From Neolewinella aurantiaca (GTDB lineage: Bacteria > Bacteroidota > Bacteroidia > Chitinophagales > Saprospiraceae), in contig NZ_VOXD01000015.1 in assembly GCF_008014675.1 (NCBI RefSeq), forward strand, positions 79,509-143,508: a stretch of DNA of 64,000 bases, read 5' to 3'. Positions 45,328 to 55,370 of the stretch are shown here, piece by piece. Each line of letters starts with the position of its first letter. The stretch's first letter is position 1. The notes under the pieces were generated by a model. The model worked only from the letters and a program-made list of their open reading frames with translations. It was not told the origin of the DNA and ran no database searches. A program made the translations under genes and the position numbers.

Positions 45328-45682
45328 CTTGAATTACCAAGGCTCTAGGCAGAAAAAAGTCTGGGCGCGGAGGCAGGGGGAAAGTAAAGTTGACAAGCAG
45401 GGTAGGGGACTCTCTCCCTCAGCCTTTGATTTAACCTACACGCACCATCCGCCACTTCCGCCCGTCCAACCTCCTCTCCCCCTCCTGGGGGCCGGGAGGG
45501 GGCTCCTCCCGGCCGACGCCAGGCGTGCCCCAAAGGTGCAAAGAAGGCGAGCCTCTCCATCCCGCCGTGTATATCTCCAAATACACGGATCGCTTGCAGC
45601 AAGTCACCAGTCCAATTCTTTTAGCCTGGCGAAGCCGGATTAAAGTTGGCCTGCCGACTTTCGTGAGCTCAGTGCTCCATAC
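45328..45682. other. Intergenic region with repeat D/C fragments
   Basis: 45363-45412 holds a decayed repeat D with downstream CAGGGTAGGGGACT, matching 46982-47032 and, less fully, 57084-57130. 45473-45520 has a CCTCTCCCCCTCCTGGGGGC hairpin-like repeat. GTGTATATCTCCAAATACAC (45571-45590) is a near-palindrome. No gene is supported. Confidence 0.6.
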
Positions 45683-46936
45683 CTAGTAAAATTCGCTAAC
45701 CCCCTCCTCCCCATCAACAAACATAACAGGAGAGCCCCCAATCTCACTAACCTCCCCCGTAACCGCAATAACCTTCCCGTCAAACTCCGCCTTCGGGTCC
45801 CCGGGGAAGTTAACCAGGTTCTCCTTCCTGATCATCACCGAAAAGATCTGATTCGGGTACTGCTTATCCAGGTTAAACCACAGGTGCCCCGCTTGGCTGT
45901 ACCGGCTACTCACCACTTTCCCGACCACCGTGACCTTCTTTCCTCTCCCCATATACAGCTTCGCTTGCACCGTATTAAAGTGACCCCGGGGTAGGGAAGG
46001 GGCATAAATCGGCTCCACGTCGCCGGCGGCGACCTCCGGTATCCAGAACTCCGTGTCAGCATCCGCTTCAACCTGCTCCTCAGCGCCCACCAACCCAAAA
46101 AAGTCGAGCCCCGTCAAATCTTCCACCTCATCAACGCTCACAGCATAGTGTTCAATCGGATATCGAAGCTTAGCATTTGGCATCAGGAACCCAATCGCCT
46201 TGCCTGCCTCAACATCCAGAACCACCTTGTAAAACTGCTCCGGAACCGACACCTTATTCACTCCCCGCTCAACCACCGGCAAGCCCTCCTGCAGCACCCC
46301 TCCGGTAACCACTATCAACTGACGACCGCTTCTGTCCACATGGCCTCGCAAAAGACCCTCCAGTTTCGCCCAGCCTTCCCGGTTAAAATCACCCACCTGA
46401 GGCGACATATTTGAGTAAAAGTAACTCTCCGATGTCGCCGTCTCCGACCACCGGAAATCCGCCGACGGCGCCAGGTGACCACGGTCCCAGCCAAAGCCGT
46501 CGTACTTATAAGTACTGTCCGCCTGCAGGTACTTCAAAAAGTAATCTTCCTCCACCGCTGATCCGGTAGAGACCAAGGGGTCTGCCCGGAAATCGTTCGT
46601 CCGCGCACCAGTACCGTCCGTCACCTCCGGCCTGATGATGTGCGCCACCCACCTGGCTTGCTCATGCTCCTCCGCGTAGGAGAGCACCATCGCCGAATGC
46701 CATACCTGTTCGCCGGCGGGTAAGCCAACGCTCCGTAGGTCCCCTCGAATCTGCTCAAATTTCAGCGATTCAATTTCCTTGTCCAGCTGATCCAGCTGTT
46801 GAAAAATTAAGCGTCGCTCGTCCTCCTTACCTGCCAGCTGAACGTCAATCGTCTGGCCATTAGCTACGAAAGAACCCAGGACCAAGACAAGCAGTAATCT
46901 AAATTTTATCAACATCGGTAATCTTTTCTTCATCAA
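45683..46936 (-). CDS. Secreted DNA/RNA non-specific endonuclease with C-terminal beta domain
   Basis: The 417-residue product has a signal peptide (about 1-28, ending FVANGQ). The NUC1/EndA core is clear: DRGHLAPSADF near 152-162 with the catalytic His, SNMSPQ near 181, and FNREGWAKLEG near 190, where Asn coordinates Mg. About 110 C-terminal residues (from VKAKLYM-like VQAKLYMGRGKKVTVVG) resemble an OB-fold. It would degrade nucleic acid outside the cytoplasm for nutrition or competition. Start is the double ATG at 46936 (MMKKRLP). It stands alone between repeat-rich spacers. Confidence 0.88.
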   Translation of the reverse strand: MMKKRLPMLIKFRLLLVLVLGSFVANGQTIDVQLAGKEDERRLIFQQLDQLDKEIESLKFEQIRGDLRSVGLPAGEQVWHSAMVLSYAEEHEQARWVAHIIRPEVTDGTGARTNDFRADPLVSTGSAVEEDYFLKYLQADSTYKYDGFGWDRGHLAPSADFRWSETATSESYFYSNMSPQVGDFNREGWAKLEGLLRGHVDRSGRQLIVVTGGVLQEGLPVVERGVNKVSVPEQFYKVVLDVEAGKAIGFLMPNAKLRYPIEHYAVSVDEVEDLTGLDFFGLVGAEEQVEADADTEFWIPEVAAGDVEPIYAPSLPRGHFNTVQAKLYMGRGKKVTVVGKVVSSRYSQAGHLWFNLDKQYPNQIFSVMIRKENLVNFPGDPKAEFDGKVIAVTGEVSEIGGSPVMFVDGEEGVSEFY

Positions 46937-48178
46937 CGCTTCTGGTCGCTCCCTGTTTCTCTAGCGACCTTAAGTTTTCCTGGGCGCGGACGCAGGATGC
47001 AAAGCAAATTGAACGAGCAGGGTAGGGGACTACCTCCTTGAACCCTAATCCTCAACGCTACGCACCATCCGCCCCCGCCGCCCGTCCAGCCTCCGGACTC
47101 CTCCGGCTGGCCGCCCGGCGGCGGCGAACCGTGCTGCATGGTGACCCACCCCAATCACCGCTCTCCGGAAACAAAGCGGCTTGCCCCACTTTCGCTGCGC
47201 GTCTACTCCGTGGTGCCCGCCGGTTCCCCTCTTCCAGAAACCGAGTCTCCATCTTCCGCGTCACGGCGGACGCCAGGCGCGGCCACTACTTCGCTAAGGC
47301 TCGCGTGGCCACCCCTGTCGTCCACCGCGCCGCTTGCTTTGTTTATGACTGTTAGCTTGGTCTCGTACAGTTAGCAAAACCGGCAGCCAAAGAGCGGCAG
47401 GCCATTATGATAGCGTCATTGATGCCAGAGCCTTACCTCCATCGAAGCCCGGCGCTGAAGGCTAAACCGTTTCCTTTAGTAACTGTAGACATTACTTCCT
47501 CCGGATGCCCGCGCCGTTGTCCATTTCCGCTGGCCAGGCCCAGCTTCCATACTTCCAGCTGCTCCGTCCACCCGCAGCGGTCCACCGTGCTGCCTAGTCT
47601 ATTACTTTGAACCCTGCTCTTCGAAGAAAGCGGCATGCCACACTTGGCGGGGCGGCTTCCTCCACGTTAAAGCTTGGTGACTTCTATCCACGGCATGGAT
47701 TTTGCGCGTCCGCCGGCGGCTACGCACTCCCCGGCGGACGCGCAAAACCCGGGCCGCTCTACTTTCTCCCAAACCGGAAACATAGTCTCGATCCCGGAAC
47801 AAAGCCACCCCGCCACCGCCGAAGGCAGCCGCGTAGCGAACTCACAGTGGCAGACCAATAGGCCGACGCCCACCCACCACCCCAGATCAATCTGCGGCGG
47901 AGTTATAGTAAGTTCGGGTTTATATAAAGTTATCGTTTTTTTGGAAAAGAATCATAATGAGGCGTTATGACACAAACTGGAGGTCACTAACTTGAATGAT
48001 TCTCATCAGGTACAGCCATGGTTGCTGAGCGGAGTCGTAGTACAGGGCAAAGTAAGATGAACACTCTCTGGCTAGAGCTAAATCACTCCGCCCCACCCAA
48101 TTGCCGCTGCACGACAAGTGCTAAGGCACCTGCGTGCAACTACTCATTGGGCGGGGACTTTAGACATTCATTTTAGTT
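46937..48178. other. GC-rich gene-free region with repeat D and a 17-bp hairpin
   Basis: About 1.2 kb without a supportable gene. A repeat D copy with CAGGGTAGGGGACT tail begins at 46982. TTTTGCGCGTCCGCCGG (47700-47716) pairs perfectly with 47731-47747 around a 14-base loop. Pieces rich in CCGCC and CTCCGG (47060-47290) look like eroded repeat DNA. The many short frames on both strands are artefacts of GC content. Confidence 0.6.
47700..47747. terminator. 17-bp perfect hairpin
   Basis: Stem TTTTGCGCGTCCGCCGG with a 14-base loop. It could serve as a terminator in one or both directions (T4 at the right arm of the reverse strand) but lies far from any gene end. Confidence 0.5.
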
Positions 48179-48757
48179 TTAGTCGACCAATGCATCAATC
48201 AGTAAAGTCTTGATTAGGGTAAGTGCGCTACCAGCTTCACCTTGCATAACAGAGGGGATATCTTCAATTTTTACTCCTCTAGTATAGATTGAACAATTCC
48301 CTTTAGTACTCACAATAAGATATGCTTTATCATCTTGACCTCTTCCTAAACTGAGAGGAAAAATCTCGTAATCTGTACTCTCGATACGAAGCCATATATT
48401 TTCTATACTTTGAAGAACGTACCCATTTAAACCTAGGAACTTCTTACCTACTAATACTCCGTTTTGATACTTATATATTTTCAATGATTTAGTCTCAAGT
48501 GATATTTTCGCTACGTTCAGAAAGGTAGTTTTCATCCCAGAATTAACTCCTGTCTCAAAGACAAGTATATCTCCTTTATACTTAAATTTAAAATCACGTA
48601 TGATTTCTTCATACTCACTTGTCAAAAAGCCTATGTCTGAGGTGTCAACTTTGAGAATAATACATGGAGGAGTGGAGCCTAAGTCAAAAGACTGGGCGTT
48701 TATTTCATGCAATAATGAAATCGAATAAAGAAATACTAAAAGATAAAGATTACGCAT
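48179..48757 (-). CDS. Exported protein after the RHS toxin, possible immunity protein
   Basis: The 192-residue product has a signal peptide (hydrophobic 3-16, ending INAQ at about 21). The mature part is beta-rich with KVDTSDIGF, YKGDILVFE and DKAYLIVS segments. Its start overlaps the stop of the RHS gene as TAATG, so translation is coupled. Position right after a polymorphic toxin is typical for immunity proteins, but export to the periplasm would fit only if the toxin acts there. No family is recognised; AT-richer than the island genes. Confidence 0.6.
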   Translation of the reverse strand: MRNLYLLVFLYSISLLHEINAQSFDLGSTPPCIILKVDTSDIGFLTSEYEEIIRDFKFKYKGDILVFETGVNSGMKTTFLNVAKISLETKSLKIYKYQNGVLVGKKFLGLNGYVLQSIENIWLRIESTDYEIFPLSLGRGQDDKAYLIVSTKGNCSIYTRGVKIEDIPSVMQGEAGSALTLIKTLLIDALVD

Positions 48758-51700
48758 TAGTTACCATTTTTTAGTTTACTATAATGTTCAACTTTACCAG
48801 AATAATTATAGCCTGGTCTAATAGTTGGAGCATTGTAAGTCTCTCTCCTGGTTCCACGTGGTGATCTAGATTCTTTGGTCAAACCACTATATTGTTTACG
48901 AAGAGGAATGCTACTTCCGGACGACTCATTCACTTCAGATCTTATTATGTTTTCAATATGCGAAGCAGCTACTTCTTCGGCAATGTAGGCTTCAGATTTC
49001 TCTACTGCATTATCAAACATTCGATCAGCCATAACCTGACCAGCGTCAGGACCTAGTGATAGGATTTCGTTTGCGGATAAATTTTCGGGACTTAAGACGA
49101 CATTTGTCTTTCCTTGATCAGCTCTCCAAGCATGTCCAACTTCATGCCCAATAACAATATTATTTCCTACTTCTTCGCCTTCTAGGCTAGTCTGATTTAG
49201 ATTTACAGTAGTGGTAGTGTTTCCGTTACCATCACTTACATATGCTTCTCTATTGTCTATAGTGTTACTAGAACTACCCTTGTCGGTAAATTTGATAGTA
49301 TGAGTATTTTTGGACTTTTTTAAGTCCTTCCACATCGCCTTAAAAGTTTTCGATTGCTTACGTAACGATTTCACCCGTTGCTTAAATTCCTTTTTGTCTG
49401 ATTTAGAAACATTGTCACCGTATTCTACCTTTCTTCCATCTGGATCAATGTATAGAATAGGGTTGTTCAAGGTGTAATTGTATGGAGAATGCGATAGATA
49501 TTGTTCGGCACTAGGATCGATTTGCCCCCAACGTCCAATGCTCGGGTCATAGTACCTAGCCCCATAATCATACAACCCCAAGCCATCAACGAGTTCTTTA
49601 CCGTTGTACTTATAATCAAATCCACTACTCCCCGTCCCAATAGCCGCATTCTCCATACCAAAAGGATAATACGCATGAGTAGATTGCACGGAGAGGGAAG
49701 TACCCGTCCCCGGCCGAAAGACTACCCGTGTATTGCCAAGATGATCCCGCAGCACATATTCGTATTTCCAGGTTCCTTCCAATACTGCTCGGCCCTCCTC
49801 ATGCATGATGGCCTCAAAGTTGGTCCCACTGATTTCGATGCCCCCAAGATAATCTTTTCTGGGCTGACCGGTAGTGATCTGGGCCAGTTTGTTCCCCCGC
49901 CCGTCGTAAATGATCTCCGTCGTGACGCCTGATTTGACGATCTGCTGCGGAAGGTTGAACACGTTCGGAGTTAGGGCCGTAATGCCGCTATTGTCCTGTG
50001 CGGTTAGGTTGCCTCGGTCGTCGTAGTCGAAGTCTTGCCAGCCCGTTCCCGGCGCCATGAAACCAGCGGCTAAATCACCATCGTCCGAAATTCTTCTCAG
50101 CCAGTTGTGCGACTTGGTTGTTGATGTGTGGTAATCATAAGTTAAATCGTCGATCGTCCCGTAGCTGCCGTTGGCCAGCTTACCCTTCCGGAGCAGGGTT
50201 TCGATGTTGCCATTAAGATCGTACGTGAGGCCCTGTACAGAGTAGCGATCTTGCGCACTGGTAGTACCGTTGAGGTTCTCAATGTAGTTGGCTTCTTCAA
50301 GGCGACCGTAGTCATCGTACTCAAAGCCGTAGGCCTTTATCTTATTGTCATCTCCGTGGCTTCGCCACTGGATGGCACTGATGTTCCCACTTTTTTGGGC
50401 AAGGCCGTTTACTCCCGATGGGACGGTGAAGTAGCTTAGCTCTTGGGAGAATAGGTCACTGTAGATGGCACTGTAAATAGTAGAATTTGAAACGGTATTG
50501 ATCCCCTCAAGCCAGCCGAGAATGTTATAGGAGTAGTCGATGCTTTGACCGAAATAAATGCCCTGTTTAGCTATCCTTTTATTTGATTCCCGCCCCCAGT
50601 CATCATAAGTCCTTTCCGATATTGTTTGCTCTGCGCCACTATCTCCGATTTGATGATAGGTGTTTTCTACTCGCCCTCGCTCGTCATGGGTGTAGCGTTC
50701 ATTGATAACCAGTGACTTTGAGGTTCCTCCAACGGGCGTGCTGGAATGTTCCCTCCGGTTGCGGAGCAGCCACCCCGCAAAATTGTACTGCGCCCAGGTT
50801 ACGTCTTCACCACCCAAGTGATTGGTCGCTTTTGTTTGGATTACCCGGCCACGTCGATCATAAAATGTTGACCCCGTAAGGTATACGATGGGGCTGCTTT
50901 GTAAAACAAATGTTCGGTCTCCAGTTACTTGGCCCCGCACGAAGGCATTGGCTGAGCCATCATAAAAACTTGAATGCGACGATGGTGGCGCATCATAACT
51001 TGCACCGGTGTCCGGTGTCCCGTTCCCGTCATAGTCATAATCGTCGTAGTAAGTAGCTGTATACACCGTTGTGCCAGAAGTAGGAAAAGACTGATTAATA
51101 GTGTACTTATGACTCGATGATGTAGACTTTTCCTCATAAAGAGCGTTACTGCCAGAAGGCAAGGCCGAACCGGAATACAGCCCCGTCATAATTGGCCGGT
51201 TCAAAATGTCGTACTTGGTAAATAGTTGGTTGCCATCAGCATCTTTTGTCAACACCAGCCGATCCATGCGGTCATAGTAATAATAGGTTCTTTTGTTGTT
51301 TCCCTGGCCTGGAATGTGTTTGTTCGAAAGCAAATTAGTTACCGAAGAATAAACGTAACCGTAAGAATTGTTTTTGACATCAGTATAGGACACCGTTTTA
51401 TAGGTCAATGTATGCCCAACAGCTGCAACCTTGGGTGGAATAATATAAGTGGGGCTTCCTAAGTCGTTATAGATATGGTAAGTCATGGCATCATCCTGGT
51501 CCTGCCGCACCCTTCGTCCTGCTTTATCCGTGAACGTTGTGGAAGTGCGACCATCTTCATCAGTAGCCTTCAAAACCATCAGGCTATTAGCAGCGTAAAA
51601 ACCATAGGATTGATCAAATCGTCGTACCTCATTACTGTTGTTGGTTCGGTAGACAATTTGTCGGGGTTGGCCATGTTGATACTGCCCCAACCCTTTTTCG

Positions 51701-54700
51701 GAGTTTATGCGGTTTAGAGGAGATGGTTCCGCAATTGATTCAGTGTAGGCTTTATTCCCGTCAGCACTATTGTAAGCACCAGTATAGTAGCTGACCTGGT
51801 TACTCACAGTACTGGTTCGGTACGCCCCACCATTACTGGTCACGATCCATGGCAAATACTCCTTCGTTTTTCGGCCGTATTGGTCATAAATACTAAATGA
51901 TACAGCGTCCTTCAATCCTGGTGCACCGCCTACATCTACGGACTGTATAGGCCGCAACAATCCATCAGAAAAATTAACGGTCTTAATTAGATCTGCAACA
52001 CCCGTTGCATTTACGGCTGCTAATGTTGTCTTTCCAGCAATCAGCGGTTGCCGGCTAGTGACTTCGTTGAGTGTCGTTCCGGAGCCATCGTCGTACGCAT
52101 ATTCCACCGTACGAATGTAGTTACCGTCAAAGTCCTGGATTCCCTCAAGTCGGTGATGAGCGTCATAAGTAAACTTCTGCACCATTCCGTCTTGTCCACC
52201 CATTCCTCGCAAATGATGAAACTCTTTCTCAAAAGTAAAGGTCGTCATCAACGCATCTGCTGGGTAGAGCCGGACCTCGTCGACATAGTTCCAGAAACGG
52301 AAAACAACGTCTCCGCCAGTAACATCCAGAGTTCTTTCCACGTAGTACCAGCCCTCATTATCAGCAGGAGAAACTTTTACATCAACCTGAGAGGCAGTTC
52401 CTTCCAATGTGGTCTCACTCTGTTTTTTCGTCCAGTAGCTTAATATGTACTTACCGGAAGGAAGCCCGGTCTTGGTTAGTTTGTTTAACCGGCTAACGCC
52501 ACCGCCCACTTTTGCAGTGTACCCCCGATAGTCGTGCCAGGGGAACTGCTGCTGGGTATTATCTACGGTCCAACCCCCGTAGTCTAAAGGGGATTCAAAA
52601 CTCGTGAATGCCACCTGGTTCTCGCTAGCATTTTGTACCACAGCACTGATGTAACTTCCACGGTACGACCAGATATAGGCCGATGACTGGTCATGTTCCA
52701 TCTTAGCTTCGGCTATCGTACCATAATCATTACGCTCTTCAACGCTCTCATTCCTTTCAACGGCGTTACCATTGAACCCATCATAAGTTTCCGAAACAAA
52801 ATAGCCCGATCCCGTTCCGTGAGTGAACGATGATCGCCGCGTTTGGCTCTGGTACTTTTTGCTGGTGCCAACTAAAAAGACACTCGCCAATGGAACGGAA
52901 ACGAAGTTGCCGTTCCTCAAATTTGTAAGATTGGTCGTCTCCGGGTTCCCAGGAGTGTAGGCAAAGTAATTCTTCTGCACTTGCTTTTTGCCATCGCTGT
53001 TGTAATAGTAGATTTCTGTGGGCTGCAAAGTATTTGGATCAGCGTAGGCAAAAAATCGCTCCTTAGTGATCGTTCCTGCAATCGTGCTTCCACCATTGTA
53101 AAAATGTTCCTTAATGATCTCCTTGGTTACCACGTAACTGGTGGGGAACAGGGTAAGGTTTTCAGACCAAAACCTACTCTTAAAAGTGCCATACTGAACA
53201 CAGCCGCCCTGTTCACTCAGTCCTGCGGTATTTACCCAGTTGTAAGCTCCGCTGGCTCGTTTACATAAAAAAATCTCGTTAGATTGTAGGCTCTCACTGT
53301 GGATGAGAACTTCCTTCAGATCAGAGCTGGTAGACCTTACGTCATTGTATTCATAAGTGGTTTCCGCCAGTTTTTTAGCACTGGCATCGAGCACTTCTCT
53401 CTTAAGTAACTTTCCGTTTGTGTACTTGTCTACTTCGACGGCATTATATTCATCGTTTTTATAGTGATAGACCGTTTTTCCCCCATTAACTTCTTCTACT
53501 CGGCTGTAGCCTACATAACTGCCATCCACCGTGCGCAATCCGTTAATACTATGTGAACTGATGTTGCGACGATCACAATAGAAATCCTGATCTACCTCAC
53601 AGGTGTTCCCCTGTTGGCTAGGGTATTCATCATTGGTGAAATAGGTGGTCAACGCATCGTATCGAGGCCTGGAAAGTAGCAGGCCGCTACTGCGTGTGCC
53701 ATTATCCTGTAGGTAACGATACTCAACTTTTGACGCAGGTGTGGAATGGCTGGCATCACTAAACTTCTCGATTTTTTCCACCCGCACCCCACCACCTGAA
53801 ACGATTGTTGAAGTAGCAACTGTACCGCAAGGACCCCAGTCCGGCACCTGATGAGCTCCGTAGGTGATTTCGGTGCGCCCTCCCGATGGAAAAGCGATTT
53901 CGGTTAGCATCCCCGCCTTGACCTTATAACTATCGGTCTCGCGGTTAGCGTTACCCGCTGTGTAGGTAGTGCTGCTACAGATGGTAACGGAAGGTACAAG
54001 AGAAGTGGCACTATTGGAATTATAGTACCCCCAATGATCGATACCCCTGGAGTCCGGGTTGGGCAAGGAGGGCGAACTATAGGAAAAGTCATACTTCTCA
54101 CCAGACGGTAAGTAGCTCGAAGTATAGTCCTTCAGTGTCAGCCGACCAGTAGACTCATCATACGTAAAGTAGTGGCCAACGAAACTGCTCGATTCTGTTC
54201 GATAAACCTTGATGTCGTCCAGTTGCCTGCCCGAATAACTGTAGCTACCATAGCTCTTAGAAAAAGTGCTGTGATTAAAGGTAATTTTTTCAACTTCTTG
54301 ATTGTTTCGAAGAAGCCTCGCCGAGCTCAACCACCTTCGGTTAGACACCTCCCTAGAATAGATCGAGCCTGAGGAACTTGTCACCGTAACCGCTGCTCCA
54401 CAAGCTGGCTGACCGCACTGGTCAAGCAACGTACTAACCCGATAATTCCAGTTTTCTACATCATGGTCATTTGCCAAAATATCAAAGGGAGCACTCTCCG
54501 TATGGTAAGTTGATAATATCTTCTCCGTTTTATCAAACGATTCTACCTCGGATAGGTACCAGGCAGACTGAAAGGTATATACCGAAACACCAATCTGTGC
54601 ACTCCCGTCAACGGAATTATTGACATTTATCTCCGTAGTCTCTGCCTGGTCAAAGGTGTACTTATTGCCCCGACCATCTTTAACAATGAACTGGGTGATT

Positions 54701-55332
54701 TTGTCTTGTGAATCAAAAGAAGGCGTTACCTTGAAATCTTCAGAATTTCGATAGACGATAGTCTTATCAGGCGCAATAAAAAAGGTTCCGCCGCCACCAG
54801 GGAACTTGATGTCAAACATATCAGGCTGAGTTTCCAGGTACCCTAGCTTGGCGTCATACATCAGCTCATTCTTTTGGATAAGGTCTCCCGAATTAAAAGT
54901 GATCAGCTCATCAATATCACTCTCTTTGCTGAAGTAGTTGCCCTTATTGTCCGGGGCACCTCTTACGGTTCTTGTCACCACGCCGCCAGCTTGCAGGGTC
55001 CAGCCCAAACCCATCCATCCGGGCAATTCACCTACTTTGTTTCCGTTGCCTCCATAACTCAATCGTACACCCATGCTCAAGGCATGGCCCTTCATCGTGT
55101 GGATGGGCAAGGTGTAATTGACGCTGCCCGTGTAGGGATTAACAGAAACATCTGTCTGTCCAACCAAAGAAGCGGCCTCAGGGGTAGCTCCTACTCGTGT
55201 TTGCTCCTTCAGGTTCGTCAGCCTGCGGAAACCGGCCTCGTCTAAAGAAGGATGATCGTCAAAAGTCTGGGCATTAAGGCTGATTGTAGAAAAGGAGAGG
55301 AGGAGAAAAAGGAGGTAGGTGGTAGCTTTCAT
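48757..55332 (-). CDS. RHS/YD-repeat polymorphic toxin with C-terminal HExxH peptidase-like tip
   Basis: From the ATG at 55332 (MKATTYLLFLLL) the product has 2191 residues; an in-frame GTG at 55374 overlaps the stop of the upstream gene (GTGA). A signal peptide is followed by the N-terminal module of Bacteroidota RHS proteins (VNPYTGSVNYTLP, LGWTLQAGGVVTRTV), many YD repeats, and the RHS core near 1905-1960: YDYGARYYDPSIGRWGQIDP with NPILYIDPDG. The last 230 residues differ: a Lys/Ser-rich linker and NNIVIGHEVGHAW near 2057-2069, a zinc-peptidase HExxH. Such tips are toxins released after cleavage of the shell. Coupled neighbours on both sides suggest a secretion-toxin-immunity operon. Confidence 0.9.
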   Translation of the reverse strand: MKATTYLLFLLLSFSTISLNAQTFDDHPSLDEAGFRRLTNLKEQTRVGATPEAASLVGQTDVSVNPYTGSVNYTLPIHTMKGHALSMGVRLSYGGNGNKVGELPGWMGLGWTLQAGGVVTRTVRGAPDNKGNYFSKESDIDELITFNSGDLIQKNELMYDAKLGYLETQPDMFDIKFPGGGGTFFIAPDKTIVYRNSEDFKVTPSFDSQDKITQFIVKDGRGNKYTFDQAETTEINVNNSVDGSAQIGVSVYTFQSAWYLSEVESFDKTEKILSTYHTESAPFDILANDHDVENWNYRVSTLLDQCGQPACGAAVTVTSSSGSIYSREVSNRRWLSSARLLRNNQEVEKITFNHSTFSKSYGSYSYSGRQLDDIKVYRTESSSFVGHYFTYDESTGRLTLKDYTSSYLPSGEKYDFSYSSPSLPNPDSRGIDHWGYYNSNSATSLVPSVTICSSTTYTAGNANRETDSYKVKAGMLTEIAFPSGGRTEITYGAHQVPDWGPCGTVATSTIVSGGGVRVEKIEKFSDASHSTPASKVEYRYLQDNGTRSSGLLLSRPRYDALTTYFTNDEYPSQQGNTCEVDQDFYCDRRNISSHSINGLRTVDGSYVGYSRVEEVNGGKTVYHYKNDEYNAVEVDKYTNGKLLKREVLDASAKKLAETTYEYNDVRSTSSDLKEVLIHSESLQSNEIFLCKRASGAYNWVNTAGLSEQGGCVQYGTFKSRFWSENLTLFPTSYVVTKEIIKEHFYNGGSTIAGTITKERFFAYADPNTLQPTEIYYYNSDGKKQVQKNYFAYTPGNPETTNLTNLRNGNFVSVPLASVFLVGTSKKYQSQTRRSSFTHGTGSGYFVSETYDGFNGNAVERNESVEERNDYGTIAEAKMEHDQSSAYIWSYRGSYISAVVQNASENQVAFTSFESPLDYGGWTVDNTQQQFPWHDYRGYTAKVGGGVSRLNKLTKTGLPSGKYILSYWTKKQSETTLEGTASQVDVKVSPADNEGWYYVERTLDVTGGDVVFRFWNYVDEVRLYPADALMTTFTFEKEFHHLRGMGGQDGMVQKFTYDAHHRLEGIQDFDGNYIRTVEYAYDDGSGTTLNEVTSRQPLIAGKTTLAAVNATGVADLIKTVNFSDGLLRPIQSVDVGGAPGLKDAVSFSIYDQYGRKTKEYLPWIVTSNGGAYRTSTVSNQVSYYTGAYNSADGNKAYTESIAEPSPLNRINSEKGLGQYQHGQPRQIVYRTNNSNEVRRFDQSYGFYAANSLMVLKATDEDGRTSTTFTDKAGRRVRQDQDDAMTYHIYNDLGSPTYIIPPKVAAVGHTLTYKTVSYTDVKNNSYGYVYSSVTNLLSNKHIPGQGNNKRTYYYYDRMDRLVLTKDADGNQLFTKYDILNRPIMTGLYSGSALPSGSNALYEEKSTSSSHKYTINQSFPTSGTTVYTATYYDDYDYDGNGTPDTGASYDAPPSSHSSFYDGSANAFVRGQVTGDRTFVLQSSPIVYLTGSTFYDRRGRVIQTKATNHLGGEDVTWAQYNFAGWLLRNRREHSSTPVGGTSKSLVINERYTHDERGRVENTYHQIGDSGAEQTISERTYDDWGRESNKRIAKQGIYFGQSIDYSYNILGWLEGINTVSNSTIYSAIYSDLFSQELSYFTVPSGVNGLAQKSGNISAIQWRSHGDDNKIKAYGFEYDDYGRLEEANYIENLNGTTSAQDRYSVQGLTYDLNGNIETLLRKGKLANGSYGTIDDLTYDYHTSTTKSHNWLRRISDDGDLAAGFMAPGTGWQDFDYDDRGNLTAQDNSGITALTPNVFNLPQQIVKSGVTTEIIYDGRGNKLAQITTGQPRKDYLGGIEISGTNFEAIMHEEGRAVLEGTWKYEYVLRDHLGNTRVVFRPGTGTSLSVQSTHAYYPFGMENAAIGTGSSGFDYKYNGKELVDGLGLYDYGARYYDPSIGRWGQIDPSAEQYLSHSPYNYTLNNPILYIDPDGRKVEYGDNVSKSDKKEFKQRVKSLRKQSKTFKAMWKDLKKSKNTHTIKFTDKGSSSNTIDNREAYVSDGNGNTTTTVNLNQTSLEGEEVGNNIVIGHEVGHAWRADQGKTNVVLSPENLSANEILSLGPDAGQVMADRMFDNAVEKSEAYIAEEVAASHIENIIRSEVNESSGSSIPLRKQYSGLTKESRSPRGTRRETYNAPTIRPGYNYSGKVEHYSKLKNGN

Positions 55333-55370
55333 AGCTTCTGGCTGAAGTTGTAAAGAGACTAGTCTGGTGA

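Noticed and set aside
46937..48178. Integron cassette array or attC sites in the GC-rich gene-free regions
   Set aside because: Hairpins here are perfect and loop-simple, lacking the conserved GTTRRRY core and bulged bases of attC; the only integrase-like gene is not an IntI type.
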